NCBI GenBank assembly: GCA_040830565.1
Contig: JBFOMC010000090.1
Location: 1 to 21,235 of the forward strand
Direction: 5' to 3'
Origin: JAFMPW01 sp040830565
GTDB taxonomy: Bacteria > Bacteroidota > Bacteroidia > Flavobacteriales > Flavobacteriaceae
Length of the DNA stretch: 21,235 bases
Part shown: piece after piece, positions 1 through 7,700 of the stretch
Position numbering within the stretch: the first letter of the stretch is position 1
How the letters are laid out: each line of letters opens with the position of its first letter
Program-made: the position numbers and the translations under genes
Notes under the pieces: model-generated
What the model was told of the DNA's origin: nothing
The model's input: only the letters and a program-made list of their open reading frames with translations
The model's database searches: none

Positions 1-2
1 TG

Positions 3-191
3 CTATTATTCGCTGAAATGAGGATGCCGGGCGAGGCCTGGCTGGAGTTTAAAATAGACGATAAAAACGTACTTCATCAAACAGCTACTTTCAGGCCAAA
101 AGGCTTAAAAGGCCGACTTTATTGGTACAGCGTACTTCCATTTCATTTTTTCATTTTTGGAGGCATGCTCAGAAACATCTCTAAGGGCTAA
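3..191 (+). CDS. C-terminal end of an SDR-family oxidoreductase with DUF2867 (partial)
   Basis: An open frame enters from the left edge and gives 62 residues before TAA at 189-191. The peptide contains MRMPGEAWLEF, QTATFRPKGLKGRLYWY and SVLPFHFFIFGGMLRNI. These match my memory of the DUF2867 tail found on NAD(P)-binding short-chain dehydrogenase/NmrA-like proteins in Bacteroidota. The Rossmann fold and catalytic residues would lie outside the window, so no reaction can be stated. It runs in the same direction as the next gene, with 76 bp between its stop and the likely start at 268. The call rests on a short but distinctive tail. Confidence 0.7.
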   Translation, partial: LLFAEMRMPGEAWLEFKIDDKNVLHQTATFRPKGLKGRLYWYSVLPFHFFIFGGMLRNISKG

Positions 192-267
192 ACTTTAAAA
201 AATTTAGGCAACTTTTGGCATTAATTGTGCGTCTATTATAATATCATTGTGCTCAATTTTGCGGTTT

Positions 268-1767
268 ATGAACTTACATCCTCTTTCACTGGCCCTCGTG
301 CTGGTTCTCCTCGGCGTCGCTACAGCGCACTCTCAGAGTATCACTGCCCAGGTAATAGATAAAAAAACTCAAGAAGCAATTCCCTATGCCACCGTTCAGT
401 ATGCGGAAAACCAAGGTGTAATTACTAATGAGGAAGGGCGTTTTAGTTTAAATCTGGATAATCTTAGGCAAAAGCCTGATTCTTTATTCATTTCCTGCAT
501 GGGTTATGAGCGTACTGCATTCTTTGCAGGTCAAAGCCTTGATTCTGTGGTGTATTTACAGCCTAAGGCCATAGAGTTAAGTGGGGTATATTTGTTCAAC
601 AAAGAACTAGACGCAGATGAGATCATAGAAAAGATGATTTCTCGTCTGCCTCAGAATGTTAATCACGACCCCATTAAACAACGGTATTTTTTGAGACAAT
701 CTGTTTTTGGGAATATTCAGAAAGTCGATTTTGGTTTCGAAAAATCTTCTATTGAAGAATTGGACAAAGAATTGATTGACAGTATTGCCGGGGCCATTCC
801 GTTGAATTCTTACCATTATAGTGAAACCCTCGGTGATTTTTATAAAACAGATAAGGCTTATAAGGTGGCTGTACTAAAAGCAGCTGAACTATATGACAAA
901 AAGGATATAGGCTCTTTTGAAGATCTTGGGAAACGGATGGAGACTATGTTTAAGCAAAACGTGAAACCGGATTCCTATCTCAAAATTAAGTCGGGCATCT
1001 TTAGCCAAAAAGTACAGGTAGATTCCATTTTAAGCGACTTGGAAGCCGAAGAAGCCAAGGAACTGGAAAAGGAGATTGAAGCCGACACCATTTCTGGGGT
1101 AGTAGACGGTCAAAAGCACATCTTTGATGAATTGCTTAGCGAACTCTATTATCAGGAAGACACCAAACTCAATCTCGTTGATAAATATCGCAGGTACGAT
1201 TTTAAGATTTCAGGATACACCGAAATTGAGGACAATGGAGTATATGTAATAGATTTTTCGCCAAAACGAAATGCCGATTTCAGAGGCAAGTTGTATATCA
1301 ATATTGAAGATTTTGCGGTGATGCGAATCGATTTTGAAAATCTCAAAAACCTTAGGAATTTTAGGTTGCTGGGTATTTTTTATCGGGAAACACTTTACAA
1401 GGGTTCCATGCACTTCACTAAACTGGCAAACGGAAGATACGATCTAAAGTTTGCCGACTTCAGTTTTGGGCGATGGTTCAGATTTGACCGTCCCCTGGAC
1501 GTCATAGAAAAAAATAAGCATGTTAAGGGACGTAGAAAACAAAATGAATTAAGGTTGAACATAGACTTCAGGATGGCCAATACCAATAAATGGGAGCTGG
1601 TGGTTTTTGAGAATACCCTGATAGACCAAACCGGCTTTGATGCTTTTAAGGAGGATAAAAGTATAAAGGCCACCTATATGGCAAGATATAATCCGGAGTT
1701 CTGGAAAGGTTACAACATTATGGAGCCTAACGCGGCCTTAAGGGAATTTGCCGCTGTTGAAGAATAA
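268..1767 (+). CDS. Secreted carboxypeptidase-regulatory-like domain protein
   Basis: The frame can be opened at a TTG at 247, but I place the start at ATG 268 because it begins a normal signal peptide: MNLHPLSLALVLVLLGVATAHSQ, with a hydrophobic core and likely cleavage after SQS. The mature protein starts with a CarboxypepD_reg-like beta-sandwich of about 90 residues (ITAQVIDKKTQEAIPYATV, then NEEGRFSL and SCMGYERT). A long charged helical stretch follows. The last third is beta-rich (DFRGKLYINIEDFAVMRIDFE), similar to the C-terminal region of other Bacteroidota proteins with this N-terminal domain. There is no TonB plug or barrel, so it is not a SusC-type receptor. It is probably periplasmic or outer-membrane associated. 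Its stop lies 14 bp from the stop of the convergent gene at 1782. Function unknown. Confidence 0.8.
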   Translation: MNLHPLSLALVLVLLGVATAHSQSITAQVIDKKTQEAIPYATVQYAENQGVITNEEGRFSLNLDNLRQKPDSLFISCMGYERTAFFAGQSLDSVVYLQPKAIELSGVYLFNKELDADEIIEKMISRLPQNVNHDPIKQRYFLRQSVFGNIQKVDFGFEKSSIEELDKELIDSIAGAIPLNSYHYSETLGDFYKTDKAYKVAVLKAAELYDKKDIGSFEDLGKRMETMFKQNVKPDSYLKIKSGIFSQKVQVDSILSDLEAEEAKELEKEIEADTISGVVDGQKHIFDELLSELYYQEDTKLNLVDKYRRYDFKISGYTEIEDNGVYVIDFSPKRNADFRGKLYINIEDFAVMRIDFENLKNLRNFRLLGIFYRETLYKGSMHFTKLANGRYDLKFADFSFGRWFRFDRPLDVIEKNKHVKGRRKQNELRLNIDFRMANTNKWELVVFENTLIDQTGFDAFKEDKSIKATYMARYNPEFWKGYNIMEPNAALREFAAVEE

Positions 1768-1781
1768 CCTATATAGACTGA

Positions 1782-2297
1782 TCAATTTCTTTGATCCAGA
1801 ATGGCCCTAAGCTCGCTTTTAAGTGAATCAAGAGTTTTATTCTCGTTATTGATAATATGATCCGTATCAATGTGTTTTTCCTTTACCTGCAGGTTGATAT
1901 CCTTCACTTCTTGCTCAGAAAAGGGAATATGAATACTCTGGTCCCTTTCACTTACCCGCTTAACACAAAGCTCCAGATCTGCATGAATACCAATAGTAAC
2001 TAGATTAAAATCCTGCTGTAAGGAAGACAACATAGCATCAAAATAAGCGGTTAGCCCTGTTGATTCAAACACAATGCTGTCTTGTTTCTTAAGTTGCTCC
2101 CGGACACCATTTTCAATGGTCGTAAACACTTCTTTTAAATAAGAATCATTATCTATATCTCTTTCCCTTTTTACTTTTTTGGCCCAATCCTCTACTCGAA
2201 GGAATTTCATATGAAACTCCTGCTCCATCAGAATACCAATAAAAGACTTTCCACTGCCCTTGGCTCCAATTAACAGATAAATAGTGCTGTCCTTCAC
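1782..2297 (-). CDS. P-loop AAA/shikimate-kinase-like ATPase
   Basis: This 171-residue cytoplasmic protein has a clear Walker A motif, GAKGSGKS at residues 11-18, directly after a short hydrophobic strand (IYLLI). A second strand, SIVFESTGL near 74-82, sits where nucleotide kinases hold the acceptor substrate. RVSERDQSIHI near 114-124 resembles a lid region with arginines. Length and order fit small P-loop kinases of the shikimate/adenylate kinase type. The substrate is not evident. The start is a GTG; no ATG is available in frame after the upstream in-frame stop, so the start is less certain than most. It lies 60 bp downstream of the phosphatidylserine decarboxylase-like gene and may be its last operon partner. 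Confidence 0.72.
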   Translation of the reverse strand: MKDSTIYLLIGAKGSGKSFIGILMEQEFHMKFLRVEDWAKKVKRERDIDNDSYLKEVFTTIENGVREQLKKQDSIVFESTGLTAYFDAMLSSLQQDFNLVTIGIHADLELCVKRVSERDQSIHIPFSEQEVKDINLQVKEKHIDTDHIINNENKTLDSLKSELRAILDQRN

Positions 2298-2307
2298 TGC
2301 TTTGATA

Positions 2308-2355
2308 TCAAAATTTGTCTTCTTGAGTGGTTTTTCGCATCATCGAGAAACCCAT
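2308..2355 (-). other. 15-codon reading frame between the decarboxylase and kinase genes
   Basis: ATG at 2355 (minus strand) opens MGFSMMRKTTQEDKF and stops with TGA at 2308-2310. It begins 2 nt after the decarboxylase stop and ends 10 nt before the kinase GTG, in a different frame from the kinase. It could be a translational coupling peptide that carries ribosomes to the poor GTG start, the remnant of a longer kinase N-terminus lost by a frameshift, or chance. There is no independent evidence that it is translated. Confidence 0.2.
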
Positions 2356-2357
2356 AC

Positions 2358-3509
2358 CTATTTTTTTAGATTTCCAATCTGCTGTCCCAGTTGTACTGTA
2401 ATAGAACTGAGTCTGTTCCTTTCAAACAGCAGTAAGACGGTAGAGCCCCCATAGGCAAAATGACCCAGTTTATCTCCCTTATATACTCTCACAGGAGCGT
2501 CTTTACCAATCCCCTTGAATTTTTCTTCAAAAACCACTGAACCTATGGTCTGTAGGCCTATAGGAATCATGGCGATATGGCCATATTGCTCAGTCTCAAA
2601 AATAAAGTAGCCATGCCTGAATTTCTGAAAAACACTATAATCTTTATTGTAGGCTACATTACCGTTGTTGATAATATCTAAAATATCAGGCATTCCAAAG
2701 AGTCTATCCCCGACATTCTGTCTGGACTCGACTACCTTCCCGGAAATAGGGGCATGATAGTGATGATAGTTGGTAGGAAGTAAAAAAACGGCCATTGCTG
2801 TTCCTCCGACAAACTTCTCGCTGAAGGTAGAGTTGCCTAATAACTCATTTAAGCTCAGGGTCATCCCTCCCTTTGTGGGAATCTGGTCTCCCATCTGGAT
2901 ATTATTGTTGATCATATTAATTACACCATCTGCAGGAGAAACCAATACGGAGTTATCCTGAACGGCTGAAATAGGTCTTGCACCGGGTTTTAGATCTCTT
3001 GTAAAGAACTGATTAAAAGATTTAAAGCCCTCCACCGGCAAAACAAAATCATTATTCTTAAGATTGGGATCTGCAAGCCATTGCGCAATGCCTTTTGCTG
3101 AGGCCGGACTATCCATATATTTTCCTCTTTCTTCTACAAACTCCAAAGCCCAACTCCGCCCTGGTTCTTCGGTAATGAATTTCATACCATCGGGATTTTT
3201 GTAGTACAAAAATGAAAACTCTAAAATCCTATCCAGGCCATTCTGTGTATTGGGTAAGAAATAGAACCACTCGTTTAGAAAAGTGTACAAATCTTCTAAA
3301 TCTCTATTTTTCCAGGGATTATCTGTCCCATCGGCCAGCGGTACAACGTTCTTAAGCATTTTGTTCGTAGTGGACCTGAATTCAGAGTTCTCTAAATACA
3401 GTTGCCTTAGCTTTGCAACAGCTGGCGCCTCCTCTTGAGCCTTAAGCCCGAGGGGAGTAAGGCAAACTAAAAAAAATGCTATGGCTATTATAGTTGTTGT
3501 TCTTTTCAT
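2358..3509 (-). CDS. Exported phosphatidylserine decarboxylase family protein
   Basis: The 383-residue product matches the phosphatidylserine decarboxylase family, which turns phosphatidylserine into phosphatidylethanolamine using a pyruvoyl group made by self-cleavage. Visible signatures are FNQFFTRDLKPGARPI (165-180), SPADGV with the likely catalytic Asp194, NYHHYHAPISGKV with His252 in the place of the family's active His, and GGST at 354-357 near the C-terminus, where cleavage before Ser356 would make the pyruvoyl chain. About 150 extra residues precede the catalytic part and may be the PSDC-type extension seen in some eukaryote-like members. The N-terminus, MKRTTTIIAIAFFLVCLTPLGLKAQ, looks like a Sec signal peptide, so the enzyme is predicted to act outside the cytoplasm, unlike the usual bacterial inner-membrane Psd. 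It lies in the 6988-1782 run. Confidence 0.88.
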   Translation of the reverse strand: MKRTTTIIAIAFFLVCLTPLGLKAQEEAPAVAKLRQLYLENSEFRSTTNKMLKNVVPLADGTDNPWKNRDLEDLYTFLNEWFYFLPNTQNGLDRILEFSFLYYKNPDGMKFITEEPGRSWALEFVEERGKYMDSPASAKGIAQWLADPNLKNNDFVLPVEGFKSFNQFFTRDLKPGARPISAVQDNSVLVSPADGVINMINNNIQMGDQIPTKGGMTLSLNELLGNSTFSEKFVGGTAMAVFLLPTNYHHYHAPISGKVVESRQNVGDRLFGMPDILDIINNGNVAYNKDYSVFQKFRHGYFIFETEQYGHIAMIPIGLQTIGSVVFEEKFKGIGKDAPVRVYKGDKLGHFAYGGSTVLLLFERNRLSSITVQLGQQIGNLKK

Positions 3510-3571
3510 GTCTTTTTAATTTATTTCGTAAATCCTAGTCAAGGTAGCATTTCAATTTGTGTATTTAGAAA

Positions 3572-3865
3572 TCAATAGCTACTACCCTTACTTTCTGCAG
3601 CTGCCCTTAAGGCTATAAGCAACACAGCACAGAAGTTTACCCCAAACCAAAGATATCTTCCAAAATACACAAATCTCTCGTAAAAAGTTGGGTTTGCTGC
3701 AAGAGAGGAACCACCGCTCTGACCATGGTAAGTATCGTAGTCAACGAGCAGCAGTTCCAGGAGCAGGTACACCACCGCATCCATCATCATAAGTCCTAAC
3801 ACAATGCAAATGCTATCTAGTTTATGACCTCCTCTCCTTATTCTTATTTTCTCTAATCTCTTCAT
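3572..3865 (-). CDS. Small two-TM inner-membrane protein, unknown function
   Basis: This 97-residue protein has a basic N-terminus (MKRLEKIRIRRGGHK), a first membrane segment around residues 17-41 ending in an acidic VDYD, a loop with YHGQSGGSS, and a second membrane segment around 66-88. Both termini are predicted to be cytoplasmic by the positive-inside rule. I recognise no family. It lies 24 bp after the homocysteine methyltransferase gene and 62 bp before the decarboxylase gene on the same strand, which supports it being real and co-transcribed. It may be a membrane partner for one of them, but nothing in the sequence proves this. Confidence 0.65.
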   Translation of the reverse strand: MKRLEKIRIRRGGHKLDSICIVLGLMMMDAVVYLLLELLLVDYDTYHGQSGGSSLAANPTFYERFVYFGRYLWFGVNFCAVLLIALRAAAESKGSSY

Positions 3866-3889
3866 AGAACAATGCGTTTATCAAATTGT

Positions 3890-4810
3890 TTATGCTAGTA
3901 TACTTTTGCAGATCGCTTTGACGTGTGAGGCATCTGTGCCGCAGCAACCGCCAAACACGCTAAGGTTTGGTAAGTGCGATTTTAGCACTTTGTGCCACCC
4001 AGCCAATTCCTCTCGATCCCCACAATCAAGTTCAGTAGCTTCGTCTAGTTCTTCATGGCTCTTGCATGAAGCATTGACCCTCAGACCCCCGATTCTTAGT
4101 TTCCAGGCTTCATCATTTTCCAGACGATCTACAAAATGGCTGGGATGTGCACAATTGATCATATAGTATAAAGGATAATGCTCAGTGGCTTCATCTAATC
4201 TGTTAATAGCCTCCCTTAAACTTTCACCGCTTGGCAAATGGCCGTCAGTTTCAACGGTAAACGAGACCACAATAGGCACATCATGAAGTTGCGCCGCTTT
4301 GATAATTCCCAAAGCCTCCTCTGAGTAGGTCATGGTGATGGCTGTGACCAAATCGACTCCTGCATCTCTGAAGGCTGAGACCTGCAAATTGTGATATTCC
4401 ATGGCCTCTATAAAATTCATGCTGGAGTCAGCCACATAACCATCTCCTCTCGGTCCTATTTGACCGCTGATAAGAATTTCCGTGACGCTTTCAGTGTAGG
4501 CTTCCCTAAGCTCAACAAGATGTTGAATAGCCTTTTTATTAAGTCGGGTCAGATCATCTCTGGAATATCCCAGTTTAAAGCCCCAATCCAGATTGGCCCG
4601 CCAGGTAGGACTTTCCAGAATAAATCCGGTCTGATACTTCCTGGCTATTTCCAGGTATTCCTTGTAGTATGTATTGAGCACTTCTCTGCCCTTTGCCTGT
4701 TCTACCAGCGGGAATGCCGCAAAGTCCGCCAGCACTATTCCGCGATTAAAGATCAGATCGGTCTCCAATCCTCCATCTGTTAAAATGGTATTATTATTTA
4801 ATTGATTCAT
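3890..4810 (-). CDS. Homocysteine S-methyltransferase family protein
   Basis: The 306-residue product begins with TILTDGGLETDLIF, the usual opening of the homocysteine methyltransferase barrel. It carries the zinc-binding cysteines expected for the family: Cys220 in MINCAHP and the Cys289-Cys290 pair in GGCCGTD near the C-terminus. Other family strings are SGQIGPRGDGY and SFTVETDGHLPSG. Members transfer a methyl group from S-methylmethionine, betaine or a related donor to homocysteine, making methionine; the sequence does not tell me the donor. It is cytoplasmic, with no signal or membrane segment. The length is normal for MmuM-like enzymes. It starts 33 bp after the fusion gene at 4844 and is likely translated from the same transcript. 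Confidence 0.9.
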   Translation of the reverse strand: MNQLNNNTILTDGGLETDLIFNRGIVLADFAAFPLVEQAKGREVLNTYYKEYLEIARKYQTGFILESPTWRANLDWGFKLGYSRDDLTRLNKKAIQHLVELREAYTESVTEILISGQIGPRGDGYVADSSMNFIEAMEYHNLQVSAFRDAGVDLVTAITMTYSEEALGIIKAAQLHDVPIVVSFTVETDGHLPSGESLREAINRLDEATEHYPLYYMINCAHPSHFVDRLENDEAWKLRIGGLRVNASCKSHEELDEATELDCGDREELAGWHKVLKSHLPNLSVFGGCCGTDASHVKAICKSILA

Positions 4811-4843
4811 CTTCTCTTGTTTTTAAGAGCTCCGTTAGAAGCA

Positions 4844-6988
4844 CTAATCCTGGTAAATTTTTCGTATCCTATGATTGTAAAAGTCAGCAATGTAGATAAC
4901 ACCATTATCTATGAGTATTCCAAATGGTGCATTAAACTGAGCTTCATGAGCCTTGGCGTCATTAAGTCCATAGGTACTTCCGGCAATGGTACTTACTTGT
5001 CCATCACTATCAATTTTTCTTATTTTATAGTTGTACGTGTCAGCTACATAGATGTTGCCTTCATCATCCAAGGCAATGTTCTGTGGGAGCAAAAACTTTG
5101 CTTCGGTTTGGTGCCCGTCTTGATAGCCTACAGAGGTACCCGCTAAGGTTCCTGCCACTCCATCGGTTGTCAACATACGAATGACGTGATTGTCCGAATC
5201 CGCAATAAGCATCCTACCAGAATCAAACATGACAATTCCATTTGGCCTATTAAACCTGGCCTCCGTACCTGGGCCGTCCACATGGCCTTTTCCTATACCA
5301 GCCAGGGTGGTCACCCAATTAGTTTCGAGCACATTTTCTATTTTTCTTATTCTGTGATTTCCAGTGTCCGAAACATAAATTATTCCTCTTGAGTCTACAG
5401 CAAGGTCCTTTGGAAACCTAAATTGAGCATCCACTGCAAATCCGTCTGCATACCCCTGGTCGGTACCGGCAATGGTCACCACCTCTCCTTCAGGAGAAAT
5501 CCTTCTAATTTTGTGGTTCCAACTATCTGCCACATAGAGATTGTTCTGCTGATCAATGGCTAGGCCCGTAGGATGATTAAATTGAGCGGCTGCTCCGGTA
5601 CCGTCTGCAAATCCACGTACTCCACCTGCATAGGTTGAGACTTCACCTTCGGGAGAAATCTTTCTTATAACATGATTCTCTTCATCTGCAATGAACATAT
5701 TTCCCTGAGCATCCATTACAATATCTGCCGGTTTATTAAATCGGGCATTTTGTATTGGTCCATTTATATATTCCTTTTCTGCGCCGGTATAGGTGCCCAC
5801 TTCAGTAGTTAATTCGTAGTTGAATACCCCAACAATCAGAGTTGCAGTTTCTGTGTTCACCTGAATATCGCCACTTAGTGCCTGGGCAGGAACCTCAACT
5901 TCTATGAGGGCATCTTCTAGTCTTAAAATGGTGCCTTCCTTCCCATTAAATAATACACTTACCTTTTCCAGGTCGGTTCCAAAATTTGTTCCCTTTATGG
6001 TCACCAGCGTTCCCTTAGGTCCATTTAATGGACTTACTTCATCCACTTCTGTAGGGGGAGTCTCTGGTTCCTGTTCGGCTTCCGGTTCTGGCTGCTGTTC
6101 CGGATTTTCCTGTACAGGATCTGGAAGAATATCCACTCCGTCATCCTTACTACATCCTATGGACAGACTTAAGGCAAGTAAAACCATTAGAGTTCTAGTG
6201 GCTTGTTTTCTGACTTTACTTTTTAGCTCCTTCTTTTCTCTAAGTTTGTTGAGATCCTTAAAAGACAGCATTTCAAATACTTTGGCCGAAGCCCCGTAAT
6301 AAAATCCTGTCTGGTGGTTGTAATTCTTTGGGTTTTCAAAGGTTCCAAAGAGAATGTCGAAAATCGGGAGATCCGAATAATTGTGTTTATGGATCCCCTT
6401 TGCATGGTGTACGGTATGACTCTCAGGTCTTTGAATAACATATCCCAACCATCTTGGTGTTAGGATGTTTGCATGTTGAAACATCCCCAAGAAAGTGGTT
6501 ACTAAAAGTGTTACGGTGATGGCCTGAGGCGACAAGCCAACCAGCAGTGCAAAACAAATACTTCCCAATACCGTCCAACCAATCATGTCCATCGGGCTGA
6601 AGTAAAAAGCACCATAGGTATCTAGTCTTTCTGCACTATGGTGCATCTGATGAAAGGTTCTCCAAAGAAAGTCTGAAGTATGCAGGGCACGGTGCCAGAC
6701 ATAGACTCCAAATTCATAAAGTAAGACTCCTATCAGTCCACCCCCCAGGGCTCCTAAACTGGTTAAATCGATTAAACGATAAGGCTCCAAATAAGGGTCT
6801 GTAAAAAGTGGAAGGTAAGAGGATAGATAAAAGAAAAAGGCAAAGGCCGTAAGTCCTCTTAGTTTCCAAAATTTAATCTTGGGTAATTGTCTTGCCGGGA
6901 ACATAGCTTCCCAGATCATTAGGATCGCATACATGGCTAAAACAGCCAGCGATACAGGGTCTAATAATATCTCTATTGGTGTTGGCAT
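4844..6988 (-). CDS. Sterol-desaturase/fatty-acid-hydroxylase domain fused to lipoprotein-like IPT + six-NHL propeller
   Basis: Residues 1-250 form a membrane di-iron fatty acid hydroxylase/sterol desaturase. Hydrophobic segments lie near 10-30, 45-62, 78-98 and 135-175, and the histidine clusters are HRALH (99-103), HQMHH (113-117) and HTVHH (191-195). A basic stretch, REKKELKSKVRKQATR, follows. Then comes a hydrophobic run ending in the lipobox LSIGC (Cys279), SKDD, a Pro/Glu-rich linker (286-315), an IPT/TIG domain (about 316-392) and six NHL-type repeats of about 53 residues (about 400-714) with IADxxNHxIRKI signatures, enough for a complete six-blade propeller. The second half looks like a whole lipoprotein lacking only its start codon. 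The joined layout puts a cytoplasmic-membrane enzyme and a surface-type lipoprotein on one chain, so a fusion, an internal start (ATG at 6271, residue 240) or an assembly error must be considered. Confidence 0.85.
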   Translation of the reverse strand: MPTPIEILLDPVSLAVLAMYAILMIWEAMFPARQLPKIKFWKLRGLTAFAFFFYLSSYLPLFTDPYLEPYRLIDLTSLGALGGGLIGVLLYEFGVYVWHRALHTSDFLWRTFHQMHHSAERLDTYGAFYFSPMDMIGWTVLGSICFALLVGLSPQAITVTLLVTTFLGMFQHANILTPRWLGYVIQRPESHTVHHAKGIHKHNYSDLPIFDILFGTFENPKNYNHQTGFYYGASAKVFEMLSFKDLNKLREKKELKSKVRKQATRTLMVLLALSLSIGCSKDDGVDILPDPVQENPEQQPEPEAEQEPETPPTEVDEVSPLNGPKGTLVTIKGTNFGTDLEKVSVLFNGKEGTILRLEDALIEVEVPAQALSGDIQVNTETATLIVGVFNYELTTEVGTYTGAEKEYINGPIQNARFNKPADIVMDAQGNMFIADEENHVIRKISPEGEVSTYAGGVRGFADGTGAAAQFNHPTGLAIDQQNNLYVADSWNHKIRRISPEGEVVTIAGTDQGYADGFAVDAQFRFPKDLAVDSRGIIYVSDTGNHRIRKIENVLETNWVTTLAGIGKGHVDGPGTEARFNRPNGIVMFDSGRMLIADSDNHVIRMLTTDGVAGTLAGTSVGYQDGHQTEAKFLLPQNIALDDEGNIYVADTYNYKIRKIDSDGQVSTIAGSTYGLNDAKAHEAQFNAPFGILIDNGVIYIADFYNHRIRKIYQD

Positions 6989-7070
6989 AATACTATATTT
7001 TATGAGTGAATGATGTTTTTAAATTTTGCCTTGTGCGGGCATTTCTCTAGATGAGCAATTACTTTTAAGG

Positions 7071-7098
7071 GAAGTTGACGAGGGCTCTCGCCAACTTC
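7071..7098 (-). terminator. Hairpin after the small secreted protein gene (possible terminator)
   Basis: The arms GAAGTTGGCGAG and CTCGTCAACTTC, read on the minus strand, pair over 12 positions with one G-U wobble around a 4-nt AGCC loop. On the plus strand the same position is an A-C mismatch, so the structure favours a minus-strand transcript. It lies 43 nt after the stop of the 7142-7660 gene and about 80 nt before the fusion gene start. No run of T follows, so termination is not assured; it could instead stabilise mRNA. A weaker 6-bp stem (TTGCAG/CTGCAA, 7113-7133) lies just before it. Confidence 0.45.
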
Positions 7099-7141
7099 AT
7101 TCTTCTGTTGAGTTGCAGTTAATAAAGCTGCAAAAGGGCAA

Positions 7142-7660
7142 CTACTTATTTGCCGGCACATGAATTTTGAGCCTTTTGGTTTTGTCGCCTTTTTTGATCA
7201 CAACTCTAAATAACCTTCTGGTCGTTTTACCTTCCTGGTATTGCAGTACGTACTTTGTTTGCTCAAAGCTCCATCCTGGATATTCCATGGCAATTGTCCT
7301 GGAAAGGTGGTATGGAAGCGCTACATTTTTGAAGCGTTCCTCGGCAAAAACAATCTTGCCTTCATTGTCGTAGTATGCAGCTACATACCCCCTTTTTGTT
7401 TTAAAAGTGGTATTAAAAAGCTCCTCCTTGTCCTTGTTGAACTCTGAAGAAAGCGTAGGGTCCCAATTAGAAACCTTCTGCTCCACAAGTTTTACATAGT
7501 TAGGAGTGCTTCCTCCCTGTACCTTGTCTAAATAATCAACATCTGCATTTACCGTGCGGATGCTGCTTTCAAATGGGTTGCTGAATTCTGGTAGAGAATA
7601 CTGAGCAAAACCCAAACTTGTCATGCCTATGAATAATAGACTTAATGATAATTTTCTCAT
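7142..7660 (-). CDS. Small secreted protein, PepSY-like fold, unknown function
   Basis: This 172-residue protein has a signal peptide (MRKLSLSLLFIGMTSLGFAQ, cleavage near residue 20). The mature part contains RGYVAAYYDNEGKIVFAEERFKNVALP, then SRTIAMEYPGWSFEQTKYVL and a basic end, RLFRVVIKKGDKTKRLKI. This order (a strand pair, FKNV-LP, then a helix before P-W) resembles small Bacteroidota periplasmic proteins with a PepSY-like fold that databases often mislabel as nicotinate-nucleotide adenylyltransferase; I see no nucleotide-binding motif here. It lies just downstream of the hybrid sensor/AraC gene and has its own strong promoter-like sequence (7752-7783), so it is the likeliest target of that regulator. 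Ligand unknown. Confidence 0.72.
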   Translation of the reverse strand: MRKLSLSLLFIGMTSLGFAQYSLPEFSNPFESSIRTVNADVDYLDKVQGGSTPNYVKLVEQKVSNWDPTLSSEFNKDKEELFNTTFKTKRGYVAAYYDNEGKIVFAEERFKNVALPYHLSRTIAMEYPGWSFEQTKYVLQYQEGKTTRRLFRVVIKKGDKTKRLKIHVPANK

Positions 7661-7700
7661 GATTTTAAATTTTTAAATGATTATTACTGTTTTGTCTTTG

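Noticed and set aside
241..261. Promoter-like TATCATTG and CAATTTTG before the gene at 268
   Set aside because: No TTG at a proper distance (about 19-22 bp) goes with either element, so I did not list a promoter.
247..267. TTG start seven codons before ATG 268 for the secreted regulatory-like protein
   Set aside because: The ATG gives a cleaner signal peptide; the extra residues MCSILRF add nothing, and the TTG lies in a region that may contain a promoter.
4802..5146. Plus-strand frames over the NHL repeats
   Set aside because: Repeated coding sequence on the opposite strand opens long antisense frames; they have no family features or start signals.
6223..6441. 72-aa frame overlapping the desaturase domain on the same strand
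   Set aside because: It is a shadow frame of the conserved histidine-rich region. I only used its nearby stop as evidence about the fusion junction.
7142..7660. Nicotinate-nucleotide adenylyltransferase label often given to similar small proteins
   Set aside because: It has a signal peptide and no nucleotide-binding motif, so the label is not supported.
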